Below, piece after piece: positions 16,441 through 24,415 of a stretch of DNA of 64,000 nt; positions within the stretch are counted from its first letter, which is position 1; the number at the start of each line of letters is the position of its first letter. Position numbers and translations under genes: made by a program. This stretch comes from a virus. The notes under the pieces were generated by a model. That model saw nothing but the letters and a program-made list of their open reading frames with translations. It did no database searches and was not told the DNA's origin. The stretch covers positions 1 through 64,000 of the IMG/VR virus record IMGVR_UViG_3300032018_000001; one strand, 5' to 3'.

Positions 16441-16613
16441 CGGAGATTATTCTGGAAAAGCGCAAAATATCATTCCCGGCCCCCCTGACCGTTGGTGATT
16501 TAAAGAGCATACTTTCTGGTTATGAGGATTGTTTGGAGCTGCTGACTCCTTGTGAGGTTTTTATATGCCGCGATAAGGGCGGGCCTTTTAAAATGGAGAT
16601 TAGACACAAATGA
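16428..16613 (+). CDS. Small hypothetical protein, 61 aa
   Basis: A 61-residue protein starting MTTTTEIILEKRK, with a short helical segment (LTVGDLKSILSGYED) and a beta hairpin. Not recognised. Overlaps the GT9-like gene by one base and the GT2 gene by ATGA. Confidence 0.5.
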   Translation: MTTTTEIILEKRKISFPAPLTVGDLKSILSGYEDCLELLTPCEVFICRDKGGPFKMEIRHK

Positions 16614-17362
16614 AACTATCCTACGTTATTCCTGTGTACAACAAAGATGGACGCGGCGTTGACCTGACAAAAAAGGCTATTGCCTCCATAAAGCAGTTCA
16701 CGCAGCTGAGTCCGGATGATTACGAGATTATTCTTATCGACAACGCCTCTCCGGAACACCTTGCAAATTATTCTGCCTTAGACCTCAGGCAGTTTGTGTA
16801 CCAGGATGCCAAGGTTATTTCTCTTCCAAGGAACGTAGGCTTTGGCGCGGCCTGTAACCTTGGCTTCAGGCTGGCGCAAGGCACGTATGTGTGCTGCATG
16901 AATTCTGATGCAGAGCTGGTAGAGGATTCTGCTAACACACTAATTGATTTTATGGAAAACAATGACATTATGGTAGCTTTTCCTGAGCACTACGAAAACT
17001 GCAAACATTACAAGATGGAAAAGGATGAGCGGATAATGTGGCACTGGTATTTTGGTTGTTTTTGGGTTTCAAAGCGTGATTTTATCTACGGACAGTTCGG
17101 CGGCTTTGATGCGGTCAACTTTCCTATGTGCTACTATGAGGACACAGACCTGTGGAGCCGGGTGCTGCAGGCCGGGCATAGAGTAGCAGGCTACCGCGGA
17201 ACGTGGGTAAAGCATGCCGGTAATGCTTCCTGTGTGGGAAACATTCATGAGATTGCCAGTAAGAATAAAGAGACTTATGAGAAAAAGTGGGGCATGTCGC
17301 GGGTTATTCCGCACACGTTGGACAGGGGCGATGTTGTTTCCAGAAAATGCAGGAGTTACTAA
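16610..17362 (+). CDS. GT2 family glycosyltransferase
   Basis: A 250-residue GT-A enzyme. It starts LSYVIPVYNKDG, continues with IILIDNASPE, then SLPRNVGFGAACNLGF and the metal-binding MNSDAEL (DxD equivalent), and finishes with CYYEDTDLWSRVLQAGH. These are the standard motifs of rhamnosyl/GT2 transferases. It closes the first sugar cluster. Confidence 0.85.
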   Translation: MKLSYVIPVYNKDGRGVDLTKKAIASIKQFTQLSPDDYEIILIDNASPEHLANYSALDLRQFVYQDAKVISLPRNVGFGAACNLGFRLAQGTYVCCMNSDAELVEDSANTLIDFMENNDIMVAFPEHYENCKHYKMEKDERIMWHWYFGCFWVSKRDFIYGQFGGFDAVNFPMCYYEDTDLWSRVLQAGHRVAGYRGTWVKHAGNASCVGNIHEIASKNKETYEKKWGMSRVIPHTLDRGDVVSRKCRSY

Positions 17363-17404
17363 TGCAGACGGCCTATCAGTATATCCATTTTGTATTGCTT
17401 GCTA

Positions 17405-17542
17405 ATGCTACAAAGAGGAAAACGAGCACATGGCGTTGTGTCAGCCGGTGTCCGGTATCTTGTCACGCAGATGGATGAGCTCTCCCGGCTGGAGACCCGG
17501 CTGCAGGATTTGAACATGGAGAAGGCAAGAAGAGGAGCGTAG
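17405..17542 (+). CDS. Small helical protein, 45 aa
   Basis: A short frame with protein-like composition, including VTQMDELSRLETRLQDLN, a probable coiled coil. No strong ribosome binding site is seen; a competing 38-residue frame starts at 17362 (TAATG overlap). Uncertain, but this frame reads more like a protein. Confidence 0.4.
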   Translation: MLQRGKRAHGVVSAGVRYLVTQMDELSRLETRLQDLNMEKARRGA

Positions 17543-17543
17543 C

Positions 17544-17552
17544 CGTATTAAT
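17544..17552 (+). promoter_or_regulatory. Phage-specific promoter box, leaderless arrangement
   Basis: CGTATTAAT followed by ATGTT and then directly by the ATG at 17558. No ribosome binding site lies between the box and the ATG, so a transcript starting 5-8 bases after the box would be leaderless. Confidence 0.6.
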
Positions 17553-17557
17553 ATGTT

Positions 17558-17674
17558 ATGAGTGAAAAAGCAGTAGGGATTGCTATTACAGTAGTCTTAG
17601 GTATCATAGTGTTTCTTTTTGTGTGGTGGTGCGAAAAGCATTACGGGAAACCTAAAAAAAGAGGTTTAGCTTGA
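17558..17674 (+). CDS. Small membrane protein, 38 aa
   Basis: A 38-residue protein with one hydrophobic segment (GIAITVVLGIIVFLFVWW) flanked by a short N-terminus and a basic tail. Likely a single-pass inner membrane protein. It starts right after a CGTATTAAT box and overlaps the TTG start of the methylase. Confidence 0.6.
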   Translation: MSEKAVGIAITVVLGIIVFLFVWWCEKHYGKPKKRGLA

Positions 17675-18465
17675 TTGACAGAATGCCTATTCGTTATTAT
17701 GGTGGAAAATGGAGACTTGCTGACTGGATTATTTCATTTTTTCCTAAGCACGGTCACTATGTTGAACCGTGCGGAGGAGGAGCATCTGTTCTTTTAAAAA
17801 AGAATCCTGCTAAGCTAGAAACATACAATGATTTGGATGTGGAGATTGTGAATTTTTTTTCTGTGTTAAGAAATAAACCTGATGCTTTGGTTGATTCAAT
17901 AAAACTAACGCCGTGGTCGCGTACAGAGTTGGAGATGGCTGCTGAAGATTCTGTACTACATAGTTCTTTGGAGCGGGCAAGAAGATTTTGGATAAAGTGC
18001 TGGCTGTCTATAGGGGGGGCAGGAGAGCCAACATCTTTTAGAATTTCTAAGAAGGTATCAGCAACACCAGCAAGTATTTTAAGAAATGCTGATTACTTGT
18101 ACGCTGTGGCTGACCGTTTTATTGGGGTTCAACTGGAGTGCATTGATGCACTGGATTGCATTGATAGGTATGATGGTGCTGATACACTTATTTATTTTGA
18201 CCCTCCGTATATGACAGACACAAGAAGTCACAAAAAGCAGTATCTTGTAGAATGTGGAGATGCTTGGCATACCTTAGCATCTGTTAAACTCAAAGCCTGC
18301 AAAGCGTTTGTTGTAGTTTCCGGTTATGTTAATGCTGCATATAAAGAACTTTACTGTGATTGGGAACGCTTCGATAAAGACACACTGTGTAATAGTGGCA
18401 CAAAAAATGTTGAAAGTGTTTGGCTAAATCCCAGACTCTCAGAAGAACGCAGAAAAGGTTTGTAA
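17671..18465 (+). CDS. dam: DNA adenine methylase (D12 class, Dam-like)
   Basis: A 264-residue N6-adenine methyltransferase of the D12 type. It shows the SAM motif YYGGKWRLADWI (from residue 8), YVEPCGGGASV and TYNDLD, and catalytic DPPY at residues 177-180. Length is normal for Dam. The start is TTG in TTGA overlap with the previous stop; an ATG twelve bases later (MPIRYYGGK) is possible. It likely marks phage DNA to evade host restriction. Confidence 0.88.
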   Translation: MIDRMPIRYYGGKWRLADWIISFFPKHGHYVEPCGGGASVLLKKNPAKLETYNDLDVEIVNFFSVLRNKPDALVDSIKLTPWSRTELEMAAEDSVLHSSLERARRFWIKCWLSIGGAGEPTSFRISKKVSATPASILRNADYLYAVADRFIGVQLECIDALDCIDRYDGADTLIYFDPPYMTDTRSHKKQYLVECGDAWHTLASVKLKACKAFVVVSGYVNAAYKELYCDWERFDKDTLCNSGTKNVESVWLNPRLSEERRKGL

Positions 18466-18466
18466 T

Positions 18467-18475
18467 TGTATTAAT
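18467..18475 (+). promoter_or_regulatory. Promoter box variant (TGTATTAAT), leaderless arrangement
   Basis: TGTATTAAT ends only 3 bases (AGT) before the polymerase ATG at 18479, and no ribosome binding site lies within 15 bases upstream of that ATG. The box differs from the consensus only in its first base. Confidence 0.55.
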
Positions 18476-18478
18476 AGT

Positions 18479-21400
18479 ATGGGAATAAGAAAACCAAAAA
18501 AACTGCCCGCGGAACCTAAACCTAAAAAGGAGAAGGTTCCCAAAGAGCCTAAGAAGCTGACCTGCCAAGAGTGTCCTAATTTTTCTTTCCACAAAGACAT
18601 TGATTACGGCGCAGACTACTACCGCGAGTCTTCTGTAGGCAAGGGTACTATTGCTTTCATCCTGTCTCCGATTGACTTCTACAATCTTGACAAGAGGCAG
18701 TGGAAGTATTCTCTGTACGCCGGGCTGATGGATTACAACGTGCTATTCCTTCCTTACCCTCAATGTGTGGAGAACGTGCTCCAGCCTGATAAGACTAAGG
18801 TTGCTATTCTGCGGGCGTGCAAGGACAATTTCATTCTCAAGTACCTGAAGGCCTATAGCATAGACCTGCTTGTGGTTTTCGATGATACAAAAATTCTGAT
18901 GGAGGTGGATGACGGCAAGGAGATAGACTTCTGCGGCAACTGGGAGACGTGGAATGATACGCAGGTGTATCTGGCAAAGGGTCTTTACAATCCTAACACC
19001 GGCGGATTCTGGTCTGAGAATTACCAGCACACCGTCCGAAAGATTCACAAGTTTTTCAATAAGGAATTAATCTGGCAGAAAAATCCTGATTTCAAAACGG
19101 TTACTACGATTGAGAAGCTGGAAGAGGTAATCAAGAAAATCAGCGAGCAGGACATGGTTGCGGTTGACGTTGAAACGTCCGGGCTGGATGTTCTGGCCAA
19201 GGATTTCAGACTGAAGACTATCGGCCTCTGCTGGGGCAAAGAAGCTGTCTGCATTGGTTATGAGGTGGAGGAGTGTCTTGACCTGAAGTACCAGTCCCGC
19301 GTGCGCGGGCTTATTGTCAGCCTGCTGGGTAACAAGGATATTGTCAAGGTCTGCCACAACCTCAAATTTGAAATGAAGGTTTTTATTCAGAAATTTTCTT
19401 TTCATGATTTTGATAATTGTGAAGACACCATGTTCCTGTCATACCTGTTCGATGAGAAGCGGGAATCTAATGGCTTGAAATATCTGGCCGGGGAGTATTG
19501 TGATGGATACGATAAGGTTGTCAAGGAGTTTGCGGACGCCCGGCTGGTTGACCTTTGGTTTTATAACTGCATGGATGCGTTCTTTACCTACTACCTCAGA
19601 GTAGTAGTATTTGACCTTGCATTGCTGGGTACGCTGAAGGATGGAATAAAATACGTTTACGAAAATGTCATGATTCCTGAGTGCTACGAGATAGCACGCA
19701 TGGAGCTGGACGGCGTGAACGTGGATTTTGATTATCTGGAAAAGCTCCGGGACGTTCTGAAGGATGAGGTTGAAGAGCTTAAAATAAAAATTGAGCATGA
19801 CTATCCTGATGTTAAGAAAGCCCGGCAGGAAAAAGAAGCTGCAGGAAAGGTACAGAAGACTTACATCTCGCCTAAGCAGCTGGCACACGTCCTATTTGAG
19901 GTTCTGAAGTATCCTACGATAAAGCCTACTAAGGGTAAGAATCCTACTCCCAGTGTGGACAAGGAAGTGCTGGTGACACTCAAAGAGCTGCACGGCTGTA
20001 AGCTGGCGGAGTTCCTGCTGGAGCTGCGTAAGAAAGAGAAGCAACTGTCTACCTATGTGATACCTTACCTTGAAGACCGGCCGAATATGTTTGAGGGTCG
20101 CGTGCGCTCCAGCTACTCTCAGGTGAAGAGCTATGACGCCGGGGAAGGACAGGCCAAGGGTACTGTCACCGGCCGTCTTTGTGTAGCAGGTAGTACGCTG
20201 CTTTATACAGACCGTGGAGTTTTTGAGATTAAAGATTTAATTGTGTCTAAACAAACAAAATATTATATTTTAACCCATACTGGGCGGTATCAAAAAATTA
20301 AAAATAAGTTCTATAAAGGCGAAGAGCTTATGTACCGTCTGACTTTGGATGATGGAAGATACTTGGATTGTACTTATCATCATCAGATTTTAACAAAGGA
20401 AGGGTGGGTTTATGCAGGAACAAGAAAGAAGGGTAATACCGTACTCTCCTACCTATATGACAGTGGAGAAGATAGAGAATATGCACGGAACCCGCGTGTT
20501 GACGGAAGATTCATTTCAGGAGATATTCATTTTACGGGGTTACAGTCGGACAGAATCAGTGAAGGTTTACGGGTCTTTGGGTTTAACAAATCACGTTGTA
20601 AACGATTCGCGTATTATTTATTCAGACAAATACGCAGAGCAGTTAAAGAAAATAAAACATTTGCATTATTCGCGGGCTCTGATGGGAAACACACACGGAA
20701 CAAAAGAGCGGCCGTCAATAGTAATACCGAAAGAGAAACTGGAGGATTTTATTGCGGTGGGGAAGACTACATGGAGAATTGCCACAGAGCTTGGGGTGAG
20801 CGATTTTATTGTGAGGAGCAACCTTACTTATCACGGCCTTCAGAACAGCACAGAGAACAAAAGGAATTTGACAGAATACGAAATGGGATTTTTGAAGAGA
20901 CTATCAGTATTCTCTCCGGATATTTTGGAAAGTGTGAAAAATTATTACGAAGACCCGGAGTGGTATTACAAAAGGCTGTATCGTTGTTTTTTGGAGACGT
21001 TGCAGATTCTCTGGTTTATTCAACGGCAGGGTCACAGCATCGAGTTTTTGAAGGAGCCGGGACGGGAGAAACGTGTGAGGATTCCGAAGAACGAAGTGTG
21101 TTGGTCTACAAACCGTTACGAAGCAATGCTGGCGATAGCACTACTGGATGCGAAGATTTCTCACTGCAGACAGTACATAATTTACGGGACGCACATGGTA
21201 GATTTCTTTTTTCCAAGTCAGAATCTTTGTGTGGAGGTGGACGGTGCTTACCACGAAACTCACGAGAGTACGAAAAAGAGCGACAAGGAAAAGGAACGCA
21301 TAATTCAGGAGAGGGGCTGGAAGCTGTTACGGCTTTCAACGGGGGAAGTGTTGAAGGATGTGGGGGTGTGCGTGCAGCGCATAAAGAAGCTACTATTGTT

Positions 21401-23698
21401 AGAATAGAAAAGTTGAAGAAGCAGGATGTGTGGGATATTGAGGTTGAAGCTGACCATACATACCTTGCTGGTGGTTTTGTAAACCACAATTCCAGTGCCG
21501 GGCCTAACCTGCAGAATATCAGCCGCGATAAAACAATCAAGAAAATATTTGTTCCTTCCGCGCCTAAGCGTGTATTCATTCAGTCTGACTTGTCTCAGGC
21601 AGAGCTCCGGATAGCAGCCTCTCTTGCTTTTGAGGAGAAGATGCTGAAGGTGTACAAGGAGGATGGAGACCTTCACACGCGCACCGGCCTGTTGATTGTG
21701 CCTAAGGTGCTATATGATAAGTTTGTGACCTCTGTGGGTAATCCTACTACGATTCAGCGCATGCTTGATATTGGAAAGCCTAACAAGGATGTGGGCGATA
21801 AAAAATTGCTGGGCGATATTCGCCAGAACGGAAAGCCCGGAAACTTTGGAATGATTTACGGCGGAACGTGGGCCGTGCTGCAGCGGATTGCAAAACAGAA
21901 TTACGGTCTTGACCTTACCAAGGAAGATGCAATGCACGCGCACGCGGCCTTCTTTGCTGAGTATAAGAATCTGGAAGCGTGGCATAATGAGACACACGCT
22001 TTCATTGCCAAGTACGGAATGTCTGTGTCTCCTATGGGCCGCGTGCGCCGGGTGCCTGAGGTATTTGTGTACCCGGTGGACTCAGAGCAGTATTCCGCGG
22101 CTCTGCGTGAAGCGCTCAATAGCATCGTACAAGGCATGTGCCTTCCGTCTAGTGAATATGTCTTTACACATAAGGGTTATTGTCAAATAGGCAGTCTTAT
22201 TAATAAGAAATTTAAAGTATGGGATGGAGAAAATTTTTCTAGGGCAAGAGTTGTAGACCGCGGAGAGTCCCGTATCGGAAGACTAAAATCCTACAGATGC
22301 CCAGAGTTAGAGTGTGATGATCGTCATGATGTTAAAGTTTTTGTTGGGAATGACCTTATTTGGAAAAGAGTAACTGATTTAGAGTTAGGCGATAAGGTGG
22401 CTGTTGCTTTACCAGAAGTAGCTGCCGGGGGTACTGGTTTTTATAAAAAATTCTACGGTAACGCTACAGGTTTTGGAGAGCGGGGTTTTGATTTTGTTTT
22501 TTCTACTTCTGATTTAGACACGGCTTATCTGTTGGGTTATTTTGTTGGTGATGGCTGTTTTGGTGTAGTACATGGTGCTAATACTCATTGGAAGGGGCGA
22601 TGGGGCACCGGGCGGCGACTTTCTTATTTCACAAATTTTGTTTTTAATTGCAAGGATAAAAGCAAATCGTTAAAGATAATTAGGCGTGCCCTAAAGAAGG
22701 CCTGTCCTAGTAGCTATAATCACAAATTAACGCTTAAAAGAAACAGGTTTGGCGGAAAATCCTGTTACTCGTTTTCAGCGCAGTACCACGCTTTGTACGA
22801 TATGCTTATCTGGCTTGGGTTTATTCCCAATTGTGGTGCTAAAAATAAGAGGATTGCACCTAAAATATTTAGCATGCCATTGGAATTTAGGAAGGCTTTT
22901 GTTAATGGCTTATTTGATTCTGACGGAACAAAGAGTAGCTATGTGTGTCCTGCATGGCATACTTCGTCTCCTGGTTTGGGAAAAGACATTTATCTGCTTT
23001 TACGCAGTCTTGGAATAATGTCAAACTTGTACGCTACTAAGGCTGGTAATTTTAAAGTAGATGTTATTTCTACCAGGGCGTTTGGGAAAGTAGTAGGCAG
23101 AGAGTTTAGTAGCAAGGAGACCGGTGAATTTGGAAAAACAATAATGCCACGTTATTGCGCTGCTGTGTTTTTGGACAAGATAAAAGGAACTTGCAATAAT
23201 CATCTTAGTTATTCTGAGCAAGTATTGATTAGTAGGGTTAGGCATGGCGGTTCTGTTTCTCTAGGAAAGGCTATTGACATATTGGATAAGTTGTTTGTGG
23301 ATAAAACAGGTTTATATATAGCAACTGAGTTTGAGTATTTTAAAATGACCAAACAGGTAGCGAAGGTTTATACCTTATCTGTTGATGATACTAAGCATCA
23401 ATATGACGCGGCCGGGTACTTGTCTAAGAATTGTGCGGACTTTCTGGGACAGGTCTGGGTTAGAGGCATGCGGGAAGTACGCAAAAGGAAACTTGACAAT
23501 GTTGTAAGGCTATCTGTCCATGATAGTATCGTGGGCGATTGTCTCAATAAAGATGTTGGTCTGGAAGTAGCGCACATCATGGGAGACGCTACTAAGTACT
23601 GGACAGAATTTCACTCTCAATACTGGCTGCAATGCCCTATGAAGATGGATAGTAGCATGGGCCCTCACTGGGGAGCACTAAAGGAGCTTGACGAATGA
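18479..23698 (+). CDS. DNA polymerase, family A, interrupted by two inteins
   Basis: Replicative polymerase precursor of 1739 residues; removing the two inteins leaves 871. A basic N-terminus (KKLPAEPKPKKEKVPK) and a cysteine pair (CQECP) are followed by a 3'-5' exonuclease domain with VDVETSGLD (D230, E232). The polymerase domain has TVTGR/SSAGPNLQNI split by intein 1, motif A SDLSQAELR (D1037), O-helix-like RQNGKPGNFGMIYGG, then NSIVQGM/CADFL split by intein 2, and motif C VHDS (D1682). No 5' nuclease domain is fused; that activity is the separate gene at 10575. The ATG lies 3 bases after a promoter box. Confidence 0.92.
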   Translation: MGIRKPKKLPAEPKPKKEKVPKEPKKLTCQECPNFSFHKDIDYGADYYRESSVGKGTIAFILSPIDFYNLDKRQWKYSLYAGLMDYNVLFLPYPQCVENVLQPDKTKVAILRACKDNFILKYLKAYSIDLLVVFDDTKILMEVDDGKEIDFCGNWETWNDTQVYLAKGLYNPNTGGFWSENYQHTVRKIHKFFNKELIWQKNPDFKTVTTIEKLEEVIKKISEQDMVAVDVETSGLDVLAKDFRLKTIGLCWGKEAVCIGYEVEECLDLKYQSRVRGLIVSLLGNKDIVKVCHNLKFEMKVFIQKFSFHDFDNCEDTMFLSYLFDEKRESNGLKYLAGEYCDGYDKVVKEFADARLVDLWFYNCMDAFFTYYLRVVVFDLALLGTLKDGIKYVYENVMIPECYEIARMELDGVNVDFDYLEKLRDVLKDEVEELKIKIEHDYPDVKKARQEKEAAGKVQKTYISPKQLAHVLFEVLKYPTIKPTKGKNPTPSVDKEVLVTLKELHGCKLAEFLLELRKKEKQLSTYVIPYLEDRPNMFEGRVRSSYSQVKSYDAGEGQAKGTVTGRLCVAGSTLLYTDRGVFEIKDLIVSKQTKYYILTHTGRYQKIKNKFYKGEELMYRLTLDDGRYLDCTYHHQILTKEGWVYAGTRKKGNTVLSYLYDSGEDREYARNPRVDGRFISGDIHFTGLQSDRISEGLRVFGFNKSRCKRFAYYLFRQIRRAVKENKTFALFAGSDGKHTRNKRAAVNSNTERETGGFYCGGEDYMENCHRAWGERFYCEEQPYLSRPSEQHREQKEFDRIRNGIFEETISILSGYFGKCEKLLRRPGVVLQKAVSLFFGDVADSLVYSTAGSQHRVFEGAGTGETCEDSEERSVLVYKPLRSNAGDSTTGCEDFSLQTVHNLRDAHGRFLFSKSESLCGGGRCLPRNSREYEKERQGKGTHNSGEGLEAVTAFNGGSVEGCGGVRAAHKEATIVRIEKLKKQDVWDIEVEADHTYLAGGFVNHNSSAGPNLQNISRDKTIKKIFVPSAPKRVFIQSDLSQAELRIAASLAFEEKMLKVYKEDGDLHTRTGLLIVPKVLYDKFVTSVGNPTTIQRMLDIGKPNKDVGDKKLLGDIRQNGKPGNFGMIYGGTWAVLQRIAKQNYGLDLTKEDAMHAHAAFFAEYKNLEAWHNETHAFIAKYGMSVSPMGRVRRVPEVFVYPVDSEQYSAALREALNSIVQGMCLPSSEYVFTHKGYCQIGSLINKKFKVWDGENFSRARVVDRGESRIGRLKSYRCPELECDDRHDVKVFVGNDLIWKRVTDLELGDKVAVALPEVAAGGTGFYKKFYGNATGFGERGFDFVFSTSDLDTAYLLGYFVGDGCFGVVHGANTHWKGRWGTGRRLSYFTNFVFNCKDKSKSLKIIRRALKKACPSSYNHKLTLKRNRFGGKSCYSFSAQYHALYDMLIWLGFIPNCGAKNKRIAPKIFSMPLEFRKAFVNGLFDSDGTKSSYVCPAWHTSSPGLGKDIYLLLRSLGIMSNLYATKAGNFKVDVISTRAFGKVVGREFSSKETGEFGKTIMPRYCAAVFLDKIKGTCNNHLSYSEQVLISRVRHGGSVSLGKAIDILDKLFVDKTGLYIATEFEYFKMTKQVAKVYTLSVDDTKHQYDAAGYLSKNCADFLGQVWVRGMREVRKRKLDNVVRLSVHDSIVGDCLNKDVGLEVAHIMGDATKYWTEFHSQYWLQCPMKMDSSMGPHWGALKELDE
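20180..21490 (+). mobile_element. Intein 1 of the DNA polymerase, with endonuclease in another frame
   Basis: A 437-residue intein (residues 568-1004) begins at Cys (CVAGSTLLYTDRGVFEIKDL, block A). It has block B DCTYHHQIL and ends with block F DVWDIEVEADHTYL and AGGFVNHN followed by Ser of the extein. It splits TGR/SSAGPNLQNI, a conserved polymerase motif, as active-site inteins do. Between blocks B and F the intein frame is long and open but reads like no known domain; the +1 frame there encodes a homing endonuclease (see 20412). Confidence 0.9.
20412..21407 (+). CDS. Vsr/DUF559-like homing endonuclease in alternate frame inside intein 1
   Basis: A 331-residue protein read in the +1 frame relative to the polymerase. 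Its ATG follows AGGAAGGG near the end of splicing block B and its stop lies just before block F, so it fills the usual endonuclease slot of the intein. The N-terminal half has helix-turn-helix-like repeats (KTTWRIATELGVSDFIVRSN). The C-terminal domain shows the PD-(D/E)XK pattern of DUF559/Vsr nucleases: NRYEAMLA, THMVDFFFPSQNL, CVEVDGAYH and RIIQERGWKLLRLS. It is probably translated independently and cuts intein-less alleles. Confidence 0.85.
   Translation: MQEQERRVIPYSPTYMTVEKIENMHGTRVLTEDSFQEIFILRGYSRTESVKVYGSLGLTNHVVNDSRIIYSDKYAEQLKKIKHLHYSRALMGNTHGTKERPSIVIPKEKLEDFIAVGKTTWRIATELGVSDFIVRSNLTYHGLQNSTENKRNLTEYEMGFLKRLSVFSPDILESVKNYYEDPEWYYKRLYRCFLETLQILWFIQRQGHSIEFLKEPGREKRVRIPKNEVCWSTNRYEAMLAIALLDAKISHCRQYIIYGTHMVDFFFPSQNLCVEVDGAYHETHESTKKSDKEKERIIQERGWKLLRLSTGEVLKDVGVCVQRIKKLLLLE
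22139..23431 (+). mobile_element. Intein 2 of the DNA polymerase (LAGLIDADG)
   Basis: A 431-residue intein (residues 1221-1651) begins at Cys (CLPSSEYVFTHKGYCQIGSL) and ends AAGYLSKN before a Cys extein residue. It splits NSIVQGM/CADFLGQVW of the polymerase domain. Two LAGLIDADG motifs are visible, LLGYFVGDG (about residue 1350) and FVNGLFDSDG (about 1474), so the homing endonuclease is in frame and looks intact. Block F is VYTLSVDDTKHQY. Confidence 0.92.
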
Positions 23699-23808
23699 AA
23701 ACAAATTACATACTTGCTATGGATAAGAGTCACGCTGAGGCTTGCGTGGCTGGTTTTAATGTAGACCCGGTAAATCTACAGAATAAAAGTTTCAGCACAG
23801 GAAGTTAG
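23695..23808 (+). CDS. Small hypothetical protein, 37 aa
   Basis: A 37-residue frame beginning MKTNYILAMDKSHAEACVAGF, coupled to the polymerase stop by ATGA. No family recognised. A promoter box follows its stop. Confidence 0.4.
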   Translation: MKTNYILAMDKSHAEACVAGFNVDPVNLQNKSFSTGS

Positions 23809-23816
23809 GATTTAAC

Positions 23817-23825
23817 CGTATTAAT
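23817..23825 (+). promoter_or_regulatory. Phage-specific promoter box (CGTATTAAT)
   Basis: CGTATTAAT followed by CTGGTAAGGAG, 20 bases before the ATG at 23846. It separates the polymerase unit from the recombination/SSB unit. Confidence 0.6.
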
Positions 23826-23845
23826 CTGGTAAGGAGAAAAACACA

Positions 23846-24340
23846 ATGGATGACTCACAAGTGATAGTAACGTATCCCAGTGCTAATGTTTTGAAGATTA
23901 CTACAATCATCGGCACGGAGAAGCGAGAGATTGACTTTCGTACAGAGCTCCGTATTAACACAGGTAATCTTGTTAAGGAGCTGTCTGAACAGCCCGGACA
24001 TTATGCTTGGTATTCGGCAATTCTAGCAGACCAAGAAGACCAAGCTCTGAGTAAGAAACGCGATATGGAAAGACGCCGCTCTGACCTTGCACTCCAGCTG
24101 AGGCAGGGTAAGCTTAAAATAAGTGATGCTTCCGGTGCTGCCATCAAGCTTACAGAGGGTGCTATACAGGATTACATTGAGAATGACAAGCTGATGAAAG
24201 CAATGCAGGATGAGCTTTTTACGCTGGAGTCGTACTGCAAGAAGTTCAAGATTCTGGTTGCCGCAAGCGTACAGCGTAAAGACATGTTGGTCAACCTAGG
24301 GTTGCTTGAACGTCAGGAAAGAAAACAATTTAATTCGTAG
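23846..24340 (+). CDS. Possible recombination mediator (UvsY-like), helical protein
   Basis: A 164-residue protein with a short beta N-terminus, then a long helical region (YAWYSAILADQEDQALSKKRD...) and a C-terminal helix ending RKDMLVNLGLLERQE. T4 UvsY has a comparable helical layout with a YSKW segment, and this gene sits directly before SSB and the UvsX-like recombinase. No residue-level match to UvsY is claimed; the assignment is by layout and neighbours. A good AAGGAG ribosome binding site precedes it. Confidence 0.5.
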   Translation: MDDSQVIVTYPSANVLKITTIIGTEKREIDFRTELRINTGNLVKELSEQPGHYAWYSAILADQEDQALSKKRDMERRRSDLALQLRQGKLKISDASGAAIKLTEGAIQDYIENDKLMKAMQDELFTLESYCKKFKILVAASVQRKDMLVNLGLLERQERKQFNS

Positions 24341-24345
24341 TGCCG

Positions 24346-24391
24346 AATTAGGCAATAGCCAAATAGGCAATCGCCAAAATAGGCAAAATAA
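24346..24391 (+). repeat. AT(A/T)AGGCAA direct repeats in SSB leader
   Basis: Three near-identical units, ATTAGGCAATAGCC, ATAGGCAATCGCC and ATAGGCAAAATAA, occur about 15 bases apart in the 75-base leader of the SSB gene. They could bind a regulator or SSB itself on the mRNA, as T4 gp32 autoregulates translation, but that is inference. Confidence 0.55.
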
Positions 24392-24415
24392 AATAACTAA
24401 ACAAAGGAGTTTGCT

